DNA from: Chelatococcus sp.
GTDB lineage: Bacteria; Pseudomonadota; Alphaproteobacteria; Rhizobiales; Beijerinckiaceae
Direction: 5' to 3'
DNA: 64,000 nucleotides
Assembly: GCA_003248805.1 (NCBI GenBank)
Contig: QFQY01000007.1
Coordinates: 37,293 to 101,292, forward strand
Shown here: piece by piece, positions 1-7,618 of the stretch
Position numbering within the stretch: the first letter of the stretch is position 1
Layout of the letters: each line of letters opens with the position of its first letter
Notes under the pieces: model-generated
Database searches by the model: none
The model's input: the letters and a program-made list of their open reading frames with translations, nothing else
Told to the model about the DNA's origin: nothing
Made by a program: the position numbers and the translations under genes

Positions 1-207
1 CGTGCAGTTGCCGCCCCGGATGGTGAAGCGATCCGGCGCGCTCAGCACCACGCTCTCGATCGGGTTGCGCGGCAGCAGGGCGGCGGCGGCGTCCACCGCC
101 GCGGCGATCTCGGCGGCCCGCTGATAGGCGGGCGCGAGCGCCGCCTGTGCGGACGTCCCGAAGGCGAGAGCCATCGTCAACGCAATCATGCCGGCCACTG
201 CCTTCAT
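1..207 (-). CDS. Secreted hypothetical protein, N-terminus only
   Basis: This gene is cut by the window edge; only 69 codons are visible, starting at an ATG at 207. The first residues (MKAVAGMIALTMALAFGTSA) look like a Sec signal peptide with a cleavage site near an AQA motif, so the product is probably exported. An internal ATG at 189 is in frame but would shorten the signal. The gene begins 20 bases after the stop of the sulfite-oxidase-like gene on the same strand, so the two are probably co-transcribed. A cytochrome partner of sulfite oxidase would fit this position, but no haem-binding CxxCH is visible in the part present, so no function is assigned. Confidence 0.6.
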   Translation of the reverse strand, partial: MKAVAGMIALTMALAFGTSAQAALAPAYQRAAEIAAAVDAAAALLPRNPIESVVLSAPDRFTIRGGNCT

Positions 208-227
208 CGAGGCTATCCCCTGTATGC

Positions 228-1355
228 CTATCCCGTCCTATCCAAGGACAGGACGGCGGTTCCGGCAACCCTCTGCACCGCATTGTTGCAGTAGCCGCGC
301 GGATTCCACGGCAGCTCCAGCGGCTGTACCCTGCCGGCGGCGTCCCGCGCCCGCGCCATCACCGTCAGCGGACCCGGCGCCGCCACGGCGATCTCGCAGC
401 GAAACGCGCGCCATGCGAACGGGCCCTCGCCCGGTGCCAGCTCCGCCTCCCGCCAGGTCGCGCCGCCGTCGCAGGAGACTTCGACGCCCGCGAGCGGTAC
501 GGCCCCGCTCCAGCCATGGCCGGCCACCGCCAGGCATTGCCCGACCGCGATCTCGAAGCCGGCGAGCGGGGTATGGACCAGCGATTTCACCGGCATGTCG
601 GTGATGACCTCGAACGCCGCCGGATCGACCGGGTCCTCCGGCCGCAGCGGCCGGCGCGGCAGCCGGTAATCCGTGCCGCGCATCTTCTCGCCGTCATGCT
701 CGCGGTCGCGCAACGTGATGCGCTCGAGCCATTTCTGCCAGGCCGACCCGGGGAAACCGGGGGCGACGATCCGCAGCGGCCCGCCATGCAGCGCCGGCAT
801 GGGCTCGCCGTTCATTTCGAAGGCGAGCAGCGTCTCGGGCGCGAGCGCCTTGGCGATGGGCAGCCCCCGCGAAATGGCGGGACGCGACGGATCGGCGATC
901 AGCCGGTCCGGCGCGAGATGCGCGGTGTAGACGGCGGACGGCTTCACGCCCGACCGGGCGAGCACGTCGCGCAGACGCACGCCGGTCCAGCGCGCGCAGC
1001 CCACCGCGCCGAGCCGCCATTGCAGGCCGTCGGTGGCGGGCGAGAAGGCCGAGCGCCCATTGCCCGCGCATTCCAGCACGGCGGTCTCGGTGACCGTCTC
1101 GAACTCGGCGCGCAGCGCGTCCAGCGACCAGGAGCGGGGCTGCTCGACCTCGCCATCGACCGTCAGGCGCCAGTCGGCGACGGCGCCGGTGTCGGGCAGA
1201 TGGCCGTTGTTGCGGATGAAGAAGGCTTCGGTCGGCGTGATGGCCGCCTGCAACAGGGCGAGCGGGGGCTCGACATTGAGCGCGGCATCGTCATGGACGA
1301 ACAGCCCCGGCTTCAGGCGCGGCAGCAGCGCGGCTTCGTCTGGCTGGGAAGGCAA
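228..1355 (-). CDS. Sulfite oxidase-like molybdopterin enzyme (SorA type)
   Basis: The 375-residue product has an oxidoreductase molybdopterin-binding domain over about residues 45-225 and a Mo-co dimerisation domain over about 245-365. The family's cysteine molybdenum ligand is in LECAGNGRS near residue 95, and the C-terminal NPRGYCNN is typical of the family. Members oxidise sulfite to sulfate or act on related sulfoxides. There is no haem domain and no evident signal peptide, so export is unclear. The start appears to be TTG: the frame has an in-frame stop at 1407-1409 and no ATG before the domain, while AGGAG lies about 11 bases upstream of the TTG. The secreted gene downstream may encode its partner. 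Confidence 0.85.
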   Translation of the reverse strand: MPSQPDEAALLPRLKPGLFVHDDAALNVEPPLALLQAAITPTEAFFIRNNGHLPDTGAVADWRLTVDGEVEQPRSWSLDALRAEFETVTETAVLECAGNGRSAFSPATDGLQWRLGAVGCARWTGVRLRDVLARSGVKPSAVYTAHLAPDRLIADPSRPAISRGLPIAKALAPETLLAFEMNGEPMPALHGGPLRIVAPGFPGSAWQKWLERITLRDREHDGEKMRGTDYRLPRRPLRPEDPVDPAAFEVITDMPVKSLVHTPLAGFEIAVGQCLAVAGHGWSGAVPLAGVEVSCDGGATWREAELAPGEGPFAWRAFRCEIAVAAPGPLTVMARARDAAGRVQPLELPWNPRGYCNNAVQRVAGTAVLSLDRTG

Positions 1356-1523
1356 GCGGCAAGCGTCTCCTGCTTCGGCGCAGCGCCCGCGGGCCGCCCG
1401 GCGGGCTCATCCTCGCACAGGCGCGGGACCCATGCGATCTGCGACTCGGGGACATCGCTCCTCCCCGGCGCAGTATCGGAGAACGTCCTTCTCCTGCCAA
1501 GCGGCCTGCCGCCAGGCGATCGT

Positions 1524-3242
1524 TCAGCGCCGCTTCGCCTCCTCCTCCTCGCGCAGCGCCCGGCGCAGCACCTTGCCGACATTGGTCTTGGGCAGGGCAT
1601 CCCGGAAGATGATCTGCTTGGGCACCTTGTAGCCCGTCAGGCTCTCCCGGCAGAAGGCGCGCAGCGTCTCGGCCGTCAGCGCGTCGTCCCTGCGCACGAC
1701 GAAGGCGGTCACCGCCTCGCCCGAATGCTCGTCGGGCAGGCCGATGACCGCCGCCTCCGCCACGCCCGGATGCGAGACGAGCACGTCCTCGACCTCGTTG
1801 GGATAGACGTTGAAGCCCGAGACCAGGACCATGTCCTTCATCCGGTCGACCACCCGGACCTGCCCGTCCGGCTGCATCACGCCGAGATCGCCGCTGCGGA
1901 AATAGCCGTCCGGCGTCATCGCCTTGGCCGTCTCGTCCGCCCGGTTCCAGTAGCCGGCCATGACCTGCGGCCCGCGAATGCAGATCTCGCCGGTCTCTCC
2001 CAGCGGCAGGTCCTGGTTCTCTTGGTCGCGGATGACGACATCGGTCGAGGGAATCGGGAAGCCGATCGTTCCGCTGAATTCGGCGATGTCCGGCCGGTTG
2101 ATCGTGACGACGGGCGAGGTCTCGGACAGGCCGTAGCCCTCGACGATCGGCCGGCCGGTGATCTCGCGCCAGCGCCGTGCCACGGTCGCCTGCGTCGCCA
2201 TGCCCCCGGACACCGCGAAGCGCAGCTCCCCGAAATTGACGCTCGCGAATTCCGGCCTGTCGGCCAGCGCGGCATAGAGCGTGTTCACGCCCGAGAAGAG
2301 CGTGAAGCGGCTGTGCCTGAGCGTGCTGATGAAACCGTTGATATCGCGGGGATTGGCGATCAGCAGCCCCTTCGCGCCGATGCGCAGCATGAACAGGCAG
2401 CAGCAGGTCAGGGCGAAGATGTGATAGAGCGGCAGCGCCGTGACCATGACGTGCTGATAGTCGCTGCGGCCGAGCGGCGGCTCCAGCGCCCAGCCGAGCC
2501 ACAGCGCGCATTGCTCGACATTGGAGGCGACGTTGTGGTGCGTCAGCGTCGCGCCCTTGGCGACGCCGGTGGTGCCACCGGTATATTGCAGGAAGGCGAC
2601 GTCCTGCGGGGTCACGGCGACGGGCCGCATCGCGACGGGCCGCGCCAGGATGTCCTTGAGCCGGAAAGCCCCCGGCAGGTCGAAGGGCTTCACGATCTTC
2701 TTGATCCGCCGGGCGACGAAATTCACGATCGAGCCCTTGAACCCCATGAGATCCCCGGCCGTGGTGAGCACCACCGCGTCGAGATCGAGGTGAGGCCGCG
2801 CCTCGTCGACGGTGTGAGCGAAGTTCTCCATCACGACGAGAACCCGCGCGCCGGAATCCGAGAGCTGATGAGCCAGCTCGCGCGCCGTGTAGAGCGGATT
2901 GACGTTGACGACCGTAAAGCCGCCGATCAGCGCACCGAACATCGCGACGGGATAGGCCAGGATGTTCGGCATCATCAGCGCGACGCGATCGCCCTTCTCG
3001 AGGCCGCGCGACTGCAGCCAGCCGGCGAAGGCTTCCGCGGCCCGCTCCACCTCCCGGAAGCTGACGGTCTTTCCGAAACTCTCGAAGGCGGGCCGGACCG
3101 CATAGGTCTTGCAGGCCACCCGGATCAGGTCGGCCAGCGTGCCGACGCTCCGCTCGTCGATCGCGGGCGGCACGGCCGGCGGATAATGCGCGAGCCACGG
3201 CCGCGCCCCGGCTTCGACCGCGCGTGCGCTCATCATGTTCAT
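1524..3242 (-). CDS. fadD: Long-chain fatty acid--CoA ligase
   Basis: The 572-residue protein activates fatty acids to acyl-CoA through an acyl-adenylate, the entry step of beta-oxidation. The AMP-binding P-loop motif YTGGTTGVAKGATLTH is near residue 225, the motif GYGLSETSP near 370, and the C-terminal lid region carries VSGFNVYPNEVED and a catalytic-type lysine in KTNVGKVLRR. The length is normal for FadD. The start is the ATG at 3242, which has GGGAGG seven bases upstream; an ATG 57 bases earlier lacks a ribosome binding site. A promoter with an overlapping palindrome lies upstream at 3350-3382, suggesting repression by a fatty-acid-responsive or similar regulator. Confidence 0.93.
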   Translation of the reverse strand: MNMMSARAVEAGARPWLAHYPPAVPPAIDERSVGTLADLIRVACKTYAVRPAFESFGKTVSFREVERAAEAFAGWLQSRGLEKGDRVALMMPNILAYPVAMFGALIGGFTVVNVNPLYTARELAHQLSDSGARVLVVMENFAHTVDEARPHLDLDAVVLTTAGDLMGFKGSIVNFVARRIKKIVKPFDLPGAFRLKDILARPVAMRPVAVTPQDVAFLQYTGGTTGVAKGATLTHHNVASNVEQCALWLGWALEPPLGRSDYQHVMVTALPLYHIFALTCCCLFMLRIGAKGLLIANPRDINGFISTLRHSRFTLFSGVNTLYAALADRPEFASVNFGELRFAVSGGMATQATVARRWREITGRPIVEGYGLSETSPVVTINRPDIAEFSGTIGFPIPSTDVVIRDQENQDLPLGETGEICIRGPQVMAGYWNRADETAKAMTPDGYFRSGDLGVMQPDGQVRVVDRMKDMVLVSGFNVYPNEVEDVLVSHPGVAEAAVIGLPDEHSGEAVTAFVVRRDDALTAETLRAFCRESLTGYKVPKQIIFRDALPKTNVGKVLRRALREEEEAKRR

Positions 3243-3349
3243 CGCCTTTCCTCCCGTCGTCCGGCTGCCTCGCTCGCGCGGGTGCCGGAGCTTGTTCATG
3301 AGCCCTCGTGCCGACGCGGATCGACCGCGCCGGCCGCCGGCTTCGATAG

Positions 3350-3382
3350 AAGGTTTATATATGAACTTTCATCGCTCCCCAA
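3350..3382 (-). promoter_or_regulatory. Predicted fadD promoter with overlapping palindromic operator
   Basis: On the minus strand TTGGGG (3377-3382) is separated by 17 bases from TATAAA (3354-3359), a plausible sigma-70 promoter about 110 bases before the fadD start. A 20-base imperfect palindrome, matching its own complement at 16 of 20 positions (AAGGTTTATATATGAACTTT on the plus strand, 3350-3369), covers the -10 box. That placement suits a repressor. The regulator is not identified. Confidence 0.5.
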
Positions 3383-3421
3383 GTCGGAACCGCCAAGCCT
3401 GAACCGCAAGTCGGAACCGCC
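3381..3421. repeat. Three short direct repeats upstream of the fadD promoter
   Basis: Three head-to-tail units of 13-14 bases run from 3381-3394, 3395-3407 and 3408-3421. The outer two are identical (AAGTCGGAACCGCC) and the middle one differs at a few positions. They begin at the -35 box of the predicted fadD promoter, so they could be activator sites, but this is inference. Confidence 0.55.
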
Positions 3422-3505
3422 CCCCTTTCGTCGCGAGGCGGGCGATTGCCGCATCCCCCTCGGCCCGGCCGACATCCTTCCTCCTCGCCTTCACGCGCCG
3501 GCCGC

Positions 3506-5578
3506 TCATCGCCCCGGAGCGACGGCCTGCGCCGCGACGACCGCCTCGGCCTGCCGGCCCGCGAGCTCGGCCAGATGGTCGAAGCGGGCGCTGTAGGTGC
3601 CGACGCCCGCACTCGCCGAGCGCAGCTCGACGATGAGGTTCGCCATCTCCGCCTCGGGCAGCAGCGCGTCGATCCTGTCCCAGCCACGCCAGCCCGGCCG
3701 GGCGTCGTAACCCAGGATCTGCCCGCGTCGCGCCGACAGGATCGCGGAGGCCCGCGACATCGCCTCGGACGGGATCATCACCTCCACCGAGAGGATCGGC
3801 TCCAGCAGCACCGGCGACGCCTGGGGCAACGCCTCGGCCATCGCCAGCCGCGCCGCCTGGCGGAAGGCCATGTCGGAGGAATCGACCGCATGGGACGAGC
3901 CGTCCGTCAGCGTGACCTCGATGTCGACGAGCGGAAAGCCGCGCGGCCCGTGCTCGCAGAAATCACGCACGCCGGCCTCGACCGCGCCGATATATTGCCT
4001 GGGCACGGCCCCACCGACGATGCGGTCGACGAAGCGGATGCCCTCCCCGCGCGGCAGCGGCGCGATCTCGATCACCACGTCGCCATACTGGCCGTGGCCG
4101 CCGCTCTGCTTGCGATGCCGGCCGCGCGCGCCGGCCCGGCCGCGGATCGTCTCGCGATAGCCGATCTGCGGCGTCCGGATGTCGGCCACGACGCCGTAGC
4201 GGCTGCGCAACTTCTCCAGCGCCACGCGCAGATGCATCTCGCCCTGCCCGGAAAGGCGGATCTCCCCGAACTCCGGCAATTGCCGCACCGACAGGGCCGG
4301 GTCCTCTTCCGCCAGACGCGATAGCGCCATGGCGAGCCGGACATCGTCCTTGCGGTCGCGGACGACGATGCCGAGCATGTGCACGGGCTCGGGCGGGGCC
4401 ACCGCGCTGACGGCTTCCGCGCGGCTGCGACCGAGCGCCACGGCCTCGCCGGTCGCGACGCCTTCGAGCCGGGCAAAGGCCGCGACCTCGCCTTCCTCCA
4501 CCGCCGGCCGCCGCTCCTGCGCCGCCCCCATCAGCGAGACGACACCGGCGATGCGGGCCTCCGCGCCACTGCTGGAGGTCACGACGTCGCCCTCCGCCAT
4601 CCGCCCGCGCAGCATCCTGGCCAGCGAGAGCTTGCCGCCCTGCCCGGAATGCCAGGTCTTCATGATCTGGGCGAGCGGCGGGCCCTCCGGCATCACGCCG
4701 AGGCGGCCGCGCGTGGCGGCGACGTCCGGCGCCTCGTGCCGCAGCGCCTTGAGCAGCCGCGTCACGCCGTTGCCGCGCTCGGCCGAGCCGATCAGCACCG
4801 GCACGACATGGCGCTCCCGCAATTCGCGGGCGAGATCGTCGAAGACACGGTCGCGCGGCGGCTCCATCTCGGCGATCAGGTCCTCCATCAGCGCGTCGTC
4901 ATGGTCGGCGAGCGTCTCGAGCATGGCGAAGCGCGCCTCTTTCTCGCGCCCGCCCTCGTCGGGCAGCAGCGGCACGACCTCGCTCGGCGCATGCTCGCGG
5001 TAGACGAAGGCGCGTTCCAGCGCGAGGTCGATGAAGCCGACCGCGATGCCCTTCTGCCAGATCGGGATCTGGCGCAGCAGCAGCGGCGTCCGCGAGGCGC
5101 GCTGGAGGATTCCGAGCGTCTCCCGCACCCGGCGCGTCGCCGTGTCGATCTTGTTGAGGAAGAGGAAGCGCGGGATGTCCGCCTCCTCCAGTTCGCGCAG
5201 GACGAGCTCCAGCGCCGGCACCTTGCGGTCGTCGGCCTCGCAGACGACCACGGCGGCATCCACCGCCGGCAGGACATGGCGCATCTCGTGCAGGAACTCG
5301 ACCGAGCCGGGGCAGTCGACGAAGTGGAAGGTCTGTCCGAGGAAACGCGCCGCGGCGACGTTCGGCTCGGTGCTCATCTGGTGCGCCCGCGCCTCGGGCA
5401 CGGCGTCTCCCAGGCTGTTGCCGGTCTTGACGGAGCCCGCGCGAGAGAGCGCTCCGCAGCGCTCCAGCATGCTTTCGAGCAGGCTCGTCTTGCCGCTCTG
5501 GAAGGGGCCCACGATGGCGATGCATCGCGGCCCCTCCGGTCTGACGCCGTTTGCCGGCGCTCCTCCCGCTCCTGCCAT
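3506..5578 (-). CDS. Elongation factor G-like GTPase
   Basis: The 690-residue protein has an EF-G architecture. The GTPase domain carries G1 GPFQSGKT near residue 24, G3 DCPGS near 88 and G4 NKID near 142, followed by EF-Tu-like domain 2, the EF-G domain III/IV regions and a C-terminal domain. Two features set it apart from canonical FusA: the G3 motif has Ser where EF-G has His (DTPGH), and the GTPase domain is short. It belongs to the EF-G-like family often found beside a true fusA in alphaproteobacteria. Its cellular role is not established; it may be a ribosome-associated GTPase. The start at 5578 has AGGAGG five bases upstream. Confidence 0.88.
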   Translation of the reverse strand: MAGAGGAPANGVRPEGPRCIAIVGPFQSGKTSLLESMLERCGALSRAGSVKTGNSLGDAVPEARAHQMSTEPNVAAARFLGQTFHFVDCPGSVEFLHEMRHVLPAVDAAVVVCEADDRKVPALELVLRELEEADIPRFLFLNKIDTATRRVRETLGILQRASRTPLLLRQIPIWQKGIAVGFIDLALERAFVYREHAPSEVVPLLPDEGGREKEARFAMLETLADHDDALMEDLIAEMEPPRDRVFDDLARELRERHVVPVLIGSAERGNGVTRLLKALRHEAPDVAATRGRLGVMPEGPPLAQIMKTWHSGQGGKLSLARMLRGRMAEGDVVTSSSGAEARIAGVVSLMGAAQERRPAVEEGEVAAFARLEGVATGEAVALGRSRAEAVSAVAPPEPVHMLGIVVRDRKDDVRLAMALSRLAEEDPALSVRQLPEFGEIRLSGQGEMHLRVALEKLRSRYGVVADIRTPQIGYRETIRGRAGARGRHRKQSGGHGQYGDVVIEIAPLPRGEGIRFVDRIVGGAVPRQYIGAVEAGVRDFCEHGPRGFPLVDIEVTLTDGSSHAVDSSDMAFRQAARLAMAEALPQASPVLLEPILSVEVMIPSEAMSRASAILSARRGQILGYDARPGWRGWDRIDALLPEAEMANLIVELRSASAGVGTYSARFDHLAELAGRQAEAVVAAQAVAPGR

Positions 5579-5792
5579 GGAAGCCTCCTGCGTCGGGCCG
5601 AGCGGGGAGGCGATGCGCGACCCCGGCGGCAGTCGGCCGGCGCGCTCGGAAGCTCCGGTCCGCGCCGGTCAGGGCGGCGGTCGCGCAACCCCGACAGGGC
5701 GCGCGGCCGTCGAAGAAGGTTCAGGAGGTGAGGTTGGCGCGGTTGCAGGCACCGTGCAAGCGAATGTTCCGCTGCACTGCGGTGCGGTCGTC

Positions 5793-6578
5793 TCAGAGAT
5801 TGCGGCGCTGCCCGCGCAGGGTCGGCAGGCCGATGCCGGCGGCGTCGAAGCCGCCGTCGACGGCGAGCGTCTGGCCGGTGATGTAGCTCGCCCTGTCGCT
5901 GCAGAGGAAGAAGATCGCCTCCGCCAGCTCCTCCTCCAGCCCGTAGCGCGCGAGCGGGATGGCGTCGCGGTAATCCGCCCGGATCTCGGGCGAGTGCACC
6001 GCCTTCGCCATCGCCGTCTCGACAGGGCCCGGCGCCACCGCGTTGACGCGGATGTTCAGGCCGGCGAGCTCCACCGCCTGCTGCTTCGTCAGATGGGCGA
6101 GCGCGGCCTTGCTGGTGCCGTAGGCGACGCGCAGCGTCGAGGCGCGCAGGCCCGAGATGGAGGTGATGTTGACGATGGCGCCGCCGCCCGCTTCCGCCAT
6201 CAACGGCGCCGCGAGTTGCGTCGCGAGGAACGGCCCGGTGAGGTTGACCGCGAGCACGCGGGCCCATTCCTCATGCGTGGTCTCCAGCAAGGGCTTGAAC
6301 ACCGCCGTGCCGGCATTGTTGACGAGCGCGTCGAGCCGCCCGAACCGGATGGCGAGCAGGGCGAAGGCGCTTTCCAGCGCGGCGGGGTCGGAGACGTCGC
6401 AGGGCAGCGCCAGCGTCCGCTCCGGCTCGCCCAGGGCCGCGACCGTCGCCTCGAGGGCGGGGCCGTCGATGTCGAGCAGCGCGACGTTCCAGCCATCCGC
6501 CAGGAAGCGCCGGGCGGCGGCGAGCCCGATGCCGCGCGCGGCGCCGGTGACAAGAGCGGTTCTGGTGGGGTCGGCCAT
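5793..6578 (-). CDS. SDR family NAD(P)-dependent oxidoreductase
   Basis: This is a classical short-chain dehydrogenase of 261 residues. It has the cofactor motif TGAARGIG near residue 12, NNAG near 88, a catalytic Ser in the INITSIS segment and the YGTSK catalytic Tyr/Lys pair near 150-155. The C-terminal region (ITGQTLAVDGG) is typical of the FabG-like branch. The substrate cannot be read from the sequence. The start is the ATG at 6578, preceded by AGGAACC; the frame stays open for 48 codons upstream, but that stretch has no family similarity. It stands alone, divergent from rplS. Confidence 0.9.
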   Translation of the reverse strand: MADPTRTALVTGAARGIGLAAARRFLADGWNVALLDIDGPALEATVAALGEPERTLALPCDVSDPAALESAFALLAIRFGRLDALVNNAGTAVFKPLLETTHEEWARVLAVNLTGPFLATQLAAPLMAEAGGGAIVNITSISGLRASTLRVAYGTSKAALAHLTKQQAVELAGLNIRVNAVAPGPVETAMAKAVHSPEIRADYRDAIPLARYGLEEELAEAIFFLCSDRASYITGQTLAVDGGFDAAGIGLPTLRGQRRNL

Positions 6579-6783
6579 GGTTCCTGCCCTTGCTTTTGAT
6601 TGTCGTTGCGGCCGGCTATAGGGGGCCTCGAAAAGCGATGCAAAGCCCTCCTGCGAGGCCCTGTTCGAAGCCCCTTGCCCCTCGACAAGGCGGCCACTCT
6701 CCTGTATGGCCCGCGCACTCAACTGAAAACAGCGCGCCGGAACGCCCGCGTGGTCTCACGCGAAGACGGCCATGGAGAGAACC

Positions 6784-7179
6784 ATGAACATCATCGAACA
6801 GCTCGACCAGGAGCAGATCGCCAAGCTCAGCGAAGGCAAGGAAATCCCGCATTTCCAGCCCGGCGACACCGTGCAGGTCAACGTCAAGGTCAAGGAAGGC
6901 GAGCGCAGCCGCGTCCAGGCCTATGAAGGCGTCGTGATCGCCCGCAACGGCGGCGGCCTCAACCAGAGCTTCACCGTCCGCAAGATTTCCTATGGCGAGG
7001 GCGTCGAGCGCGTCTTCCCGCTGTTCTCGCCGAACCTCGATTCGATCAAGGTCGTCCGCAAGGGCAAGGTGCGCCGCGCCAAGCTCTATTACCTGCGCGA
7101 TCGCCGCGGCAAGTCGGCCCGCATTGCCGAGCGCGTCGAGGCCCGTCCGGCCAAGGGTGCCAAGGGCGCCGGCAAGTAA
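6784..7179 (+). CDS. rplS: 50S ribosomal protein L19
   Basis: L19 (131 residues) sits at the 30S-50S interface and is essential or nearly so. The conserved body is clear: the PGDTVQVNVKVKEGERSRVQ segment, then EGVVIARNGGG and the basic KVRRAKLYYLRDRRGKSARI segment. The start ATG at 6784 has GGAGAG upstream. In many bacteria rplS ends an rpsP-rimM-trmD operon, but here the upstream neighbour is a divergent SDR gene, so rplS has its own transcription unit. It is followed by a strong intrinsic terminator at 7208-7237. Confidence 0.97.
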   Translation: MNIIEQLDQEQIAKLSEGKEIPHFQPGDTVQVNVKVKEGERSRVQAYEGVVIARNGGGLNQSFTVRKISYGEGVERVFPLFSPNLDSIKVVRKGKVRRAKLYYLRDRRGKSARIAERVEARPAKGAKGAGK

Positions 7180-7207
7180 GCCTCGTCGCTTCAGCGCCAT
7201 CCTTTCG

Positions 7208-7237
7208 AAACGCGGTCCTTCGGGGCCGCGTTTTTGT
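7208..7237 (+). terminator. Intrinsic terminator of rplS
   Basis: An 11-base-pair stem (7208-7218 with 7223-7233, one T-G wobble) closed by a TTCG tetraloop is followed by a T-rich stretch. It lies 28 bases after the rplS stop codon. Confidence 0.9.
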
Positions 7238-7334
7238 TTGTCGAGATGCCAGCCGGAGGGGCATGAGCCGCCGGCATCGGCGCCGCGCACGACGTCGATT
7301 GTCCGGCTTGATTGGAACTGCTACACGGTATGCC

Positions 7335-7508
7335 ATGTCGCACCGCGTGCCGTCATTCCAGCGCTTGAGCGCCGTCCAGGCCGAGGGGCACCTGCCCGCC
7401 CTGCCGACGACGCAGGATTTCGTCGCGCTGCACGACCATGCCCGCTTGCCCTGGCGCTTCTTCGGGCGCTTCACGGCGTCGATCGCCGCGGGCCTTACCG
7501 GCGCCTGA
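7335..7508 (+). CDS. Possible small protein or leader ORF upstream of leuC
   Basis: A 57-codon open frame starting MSHRVPSFQRLSA lies between the rplS terminator and leuC. Its composition (HLPALPTTQDFVALHDHARL, then a small hydrophobic end) is not the arginine-rich type seen in most shadow frames. Its stop codon is followed two bases later by the first of two hairpins. It has leucines but no run of leucine codons, so a classical leucine leader peptide is not supported. There is no clear ribosome binding site. It is reported because the 439 bases between rplS and leuC otherwise hold no gene. Confidence 0.3.
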   Translation: MSHRVPSFQRLSAVQAEGHLPALPTTQDFVALHDHARLPWRFFGRFTASIAAGLTGA

Positions 7509-7510
7509 GA

Positions 7511-7586
7511 CCGGCCGTCCGATCGGCCGGCGACAGGCGACCGCGCGCATGTCCCAGTCCGGCCGGGCCGGACCGTTTTCCGTTTT
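7511..7586 (+). promoter_or_regulatory. Two hairpins before leuC; possible attenuator
   Basis: Hairpin 1 pairs 7511-7517 with 7524-7530 (CCGGCCG/CGGCCGG). Hairpin 2 pairs 7557-7563 with 7567-7573 (GTCCGGC/GCCGGAC) and is followed by CGTTTTCCGTTTT, like a weak intrinsic terminator. The 3' arm of hairpin 1 is complementary to the 5' arm of hairpin 2, so the two could be mutually exclusive with a third pairing. Hairpin 2 lies about 45 bases before the leuC start. An attenuator is inference. Confidence 0.4.
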
Positions 7587-7618
7587 ATCGCTGACTATCC
7601 CGACAGGGGCTTCAAGCC

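Noticed and set aside
147..3596. A plus-strand open frame of more than 1100 codons opposite the sulfite oxidase and fadD genes
   Set aside because: Its translation is Arg/Pro/Gly-rich with no domain, and it lies antisense to two clear genes; it is a GC-driven shadow.
5580..5792. A small gene or RNA between the EF-G-like and SDR genes
   Set aside because: No start with a ribosome binding site, no stable terminator and no recognisable RNA structure were found.
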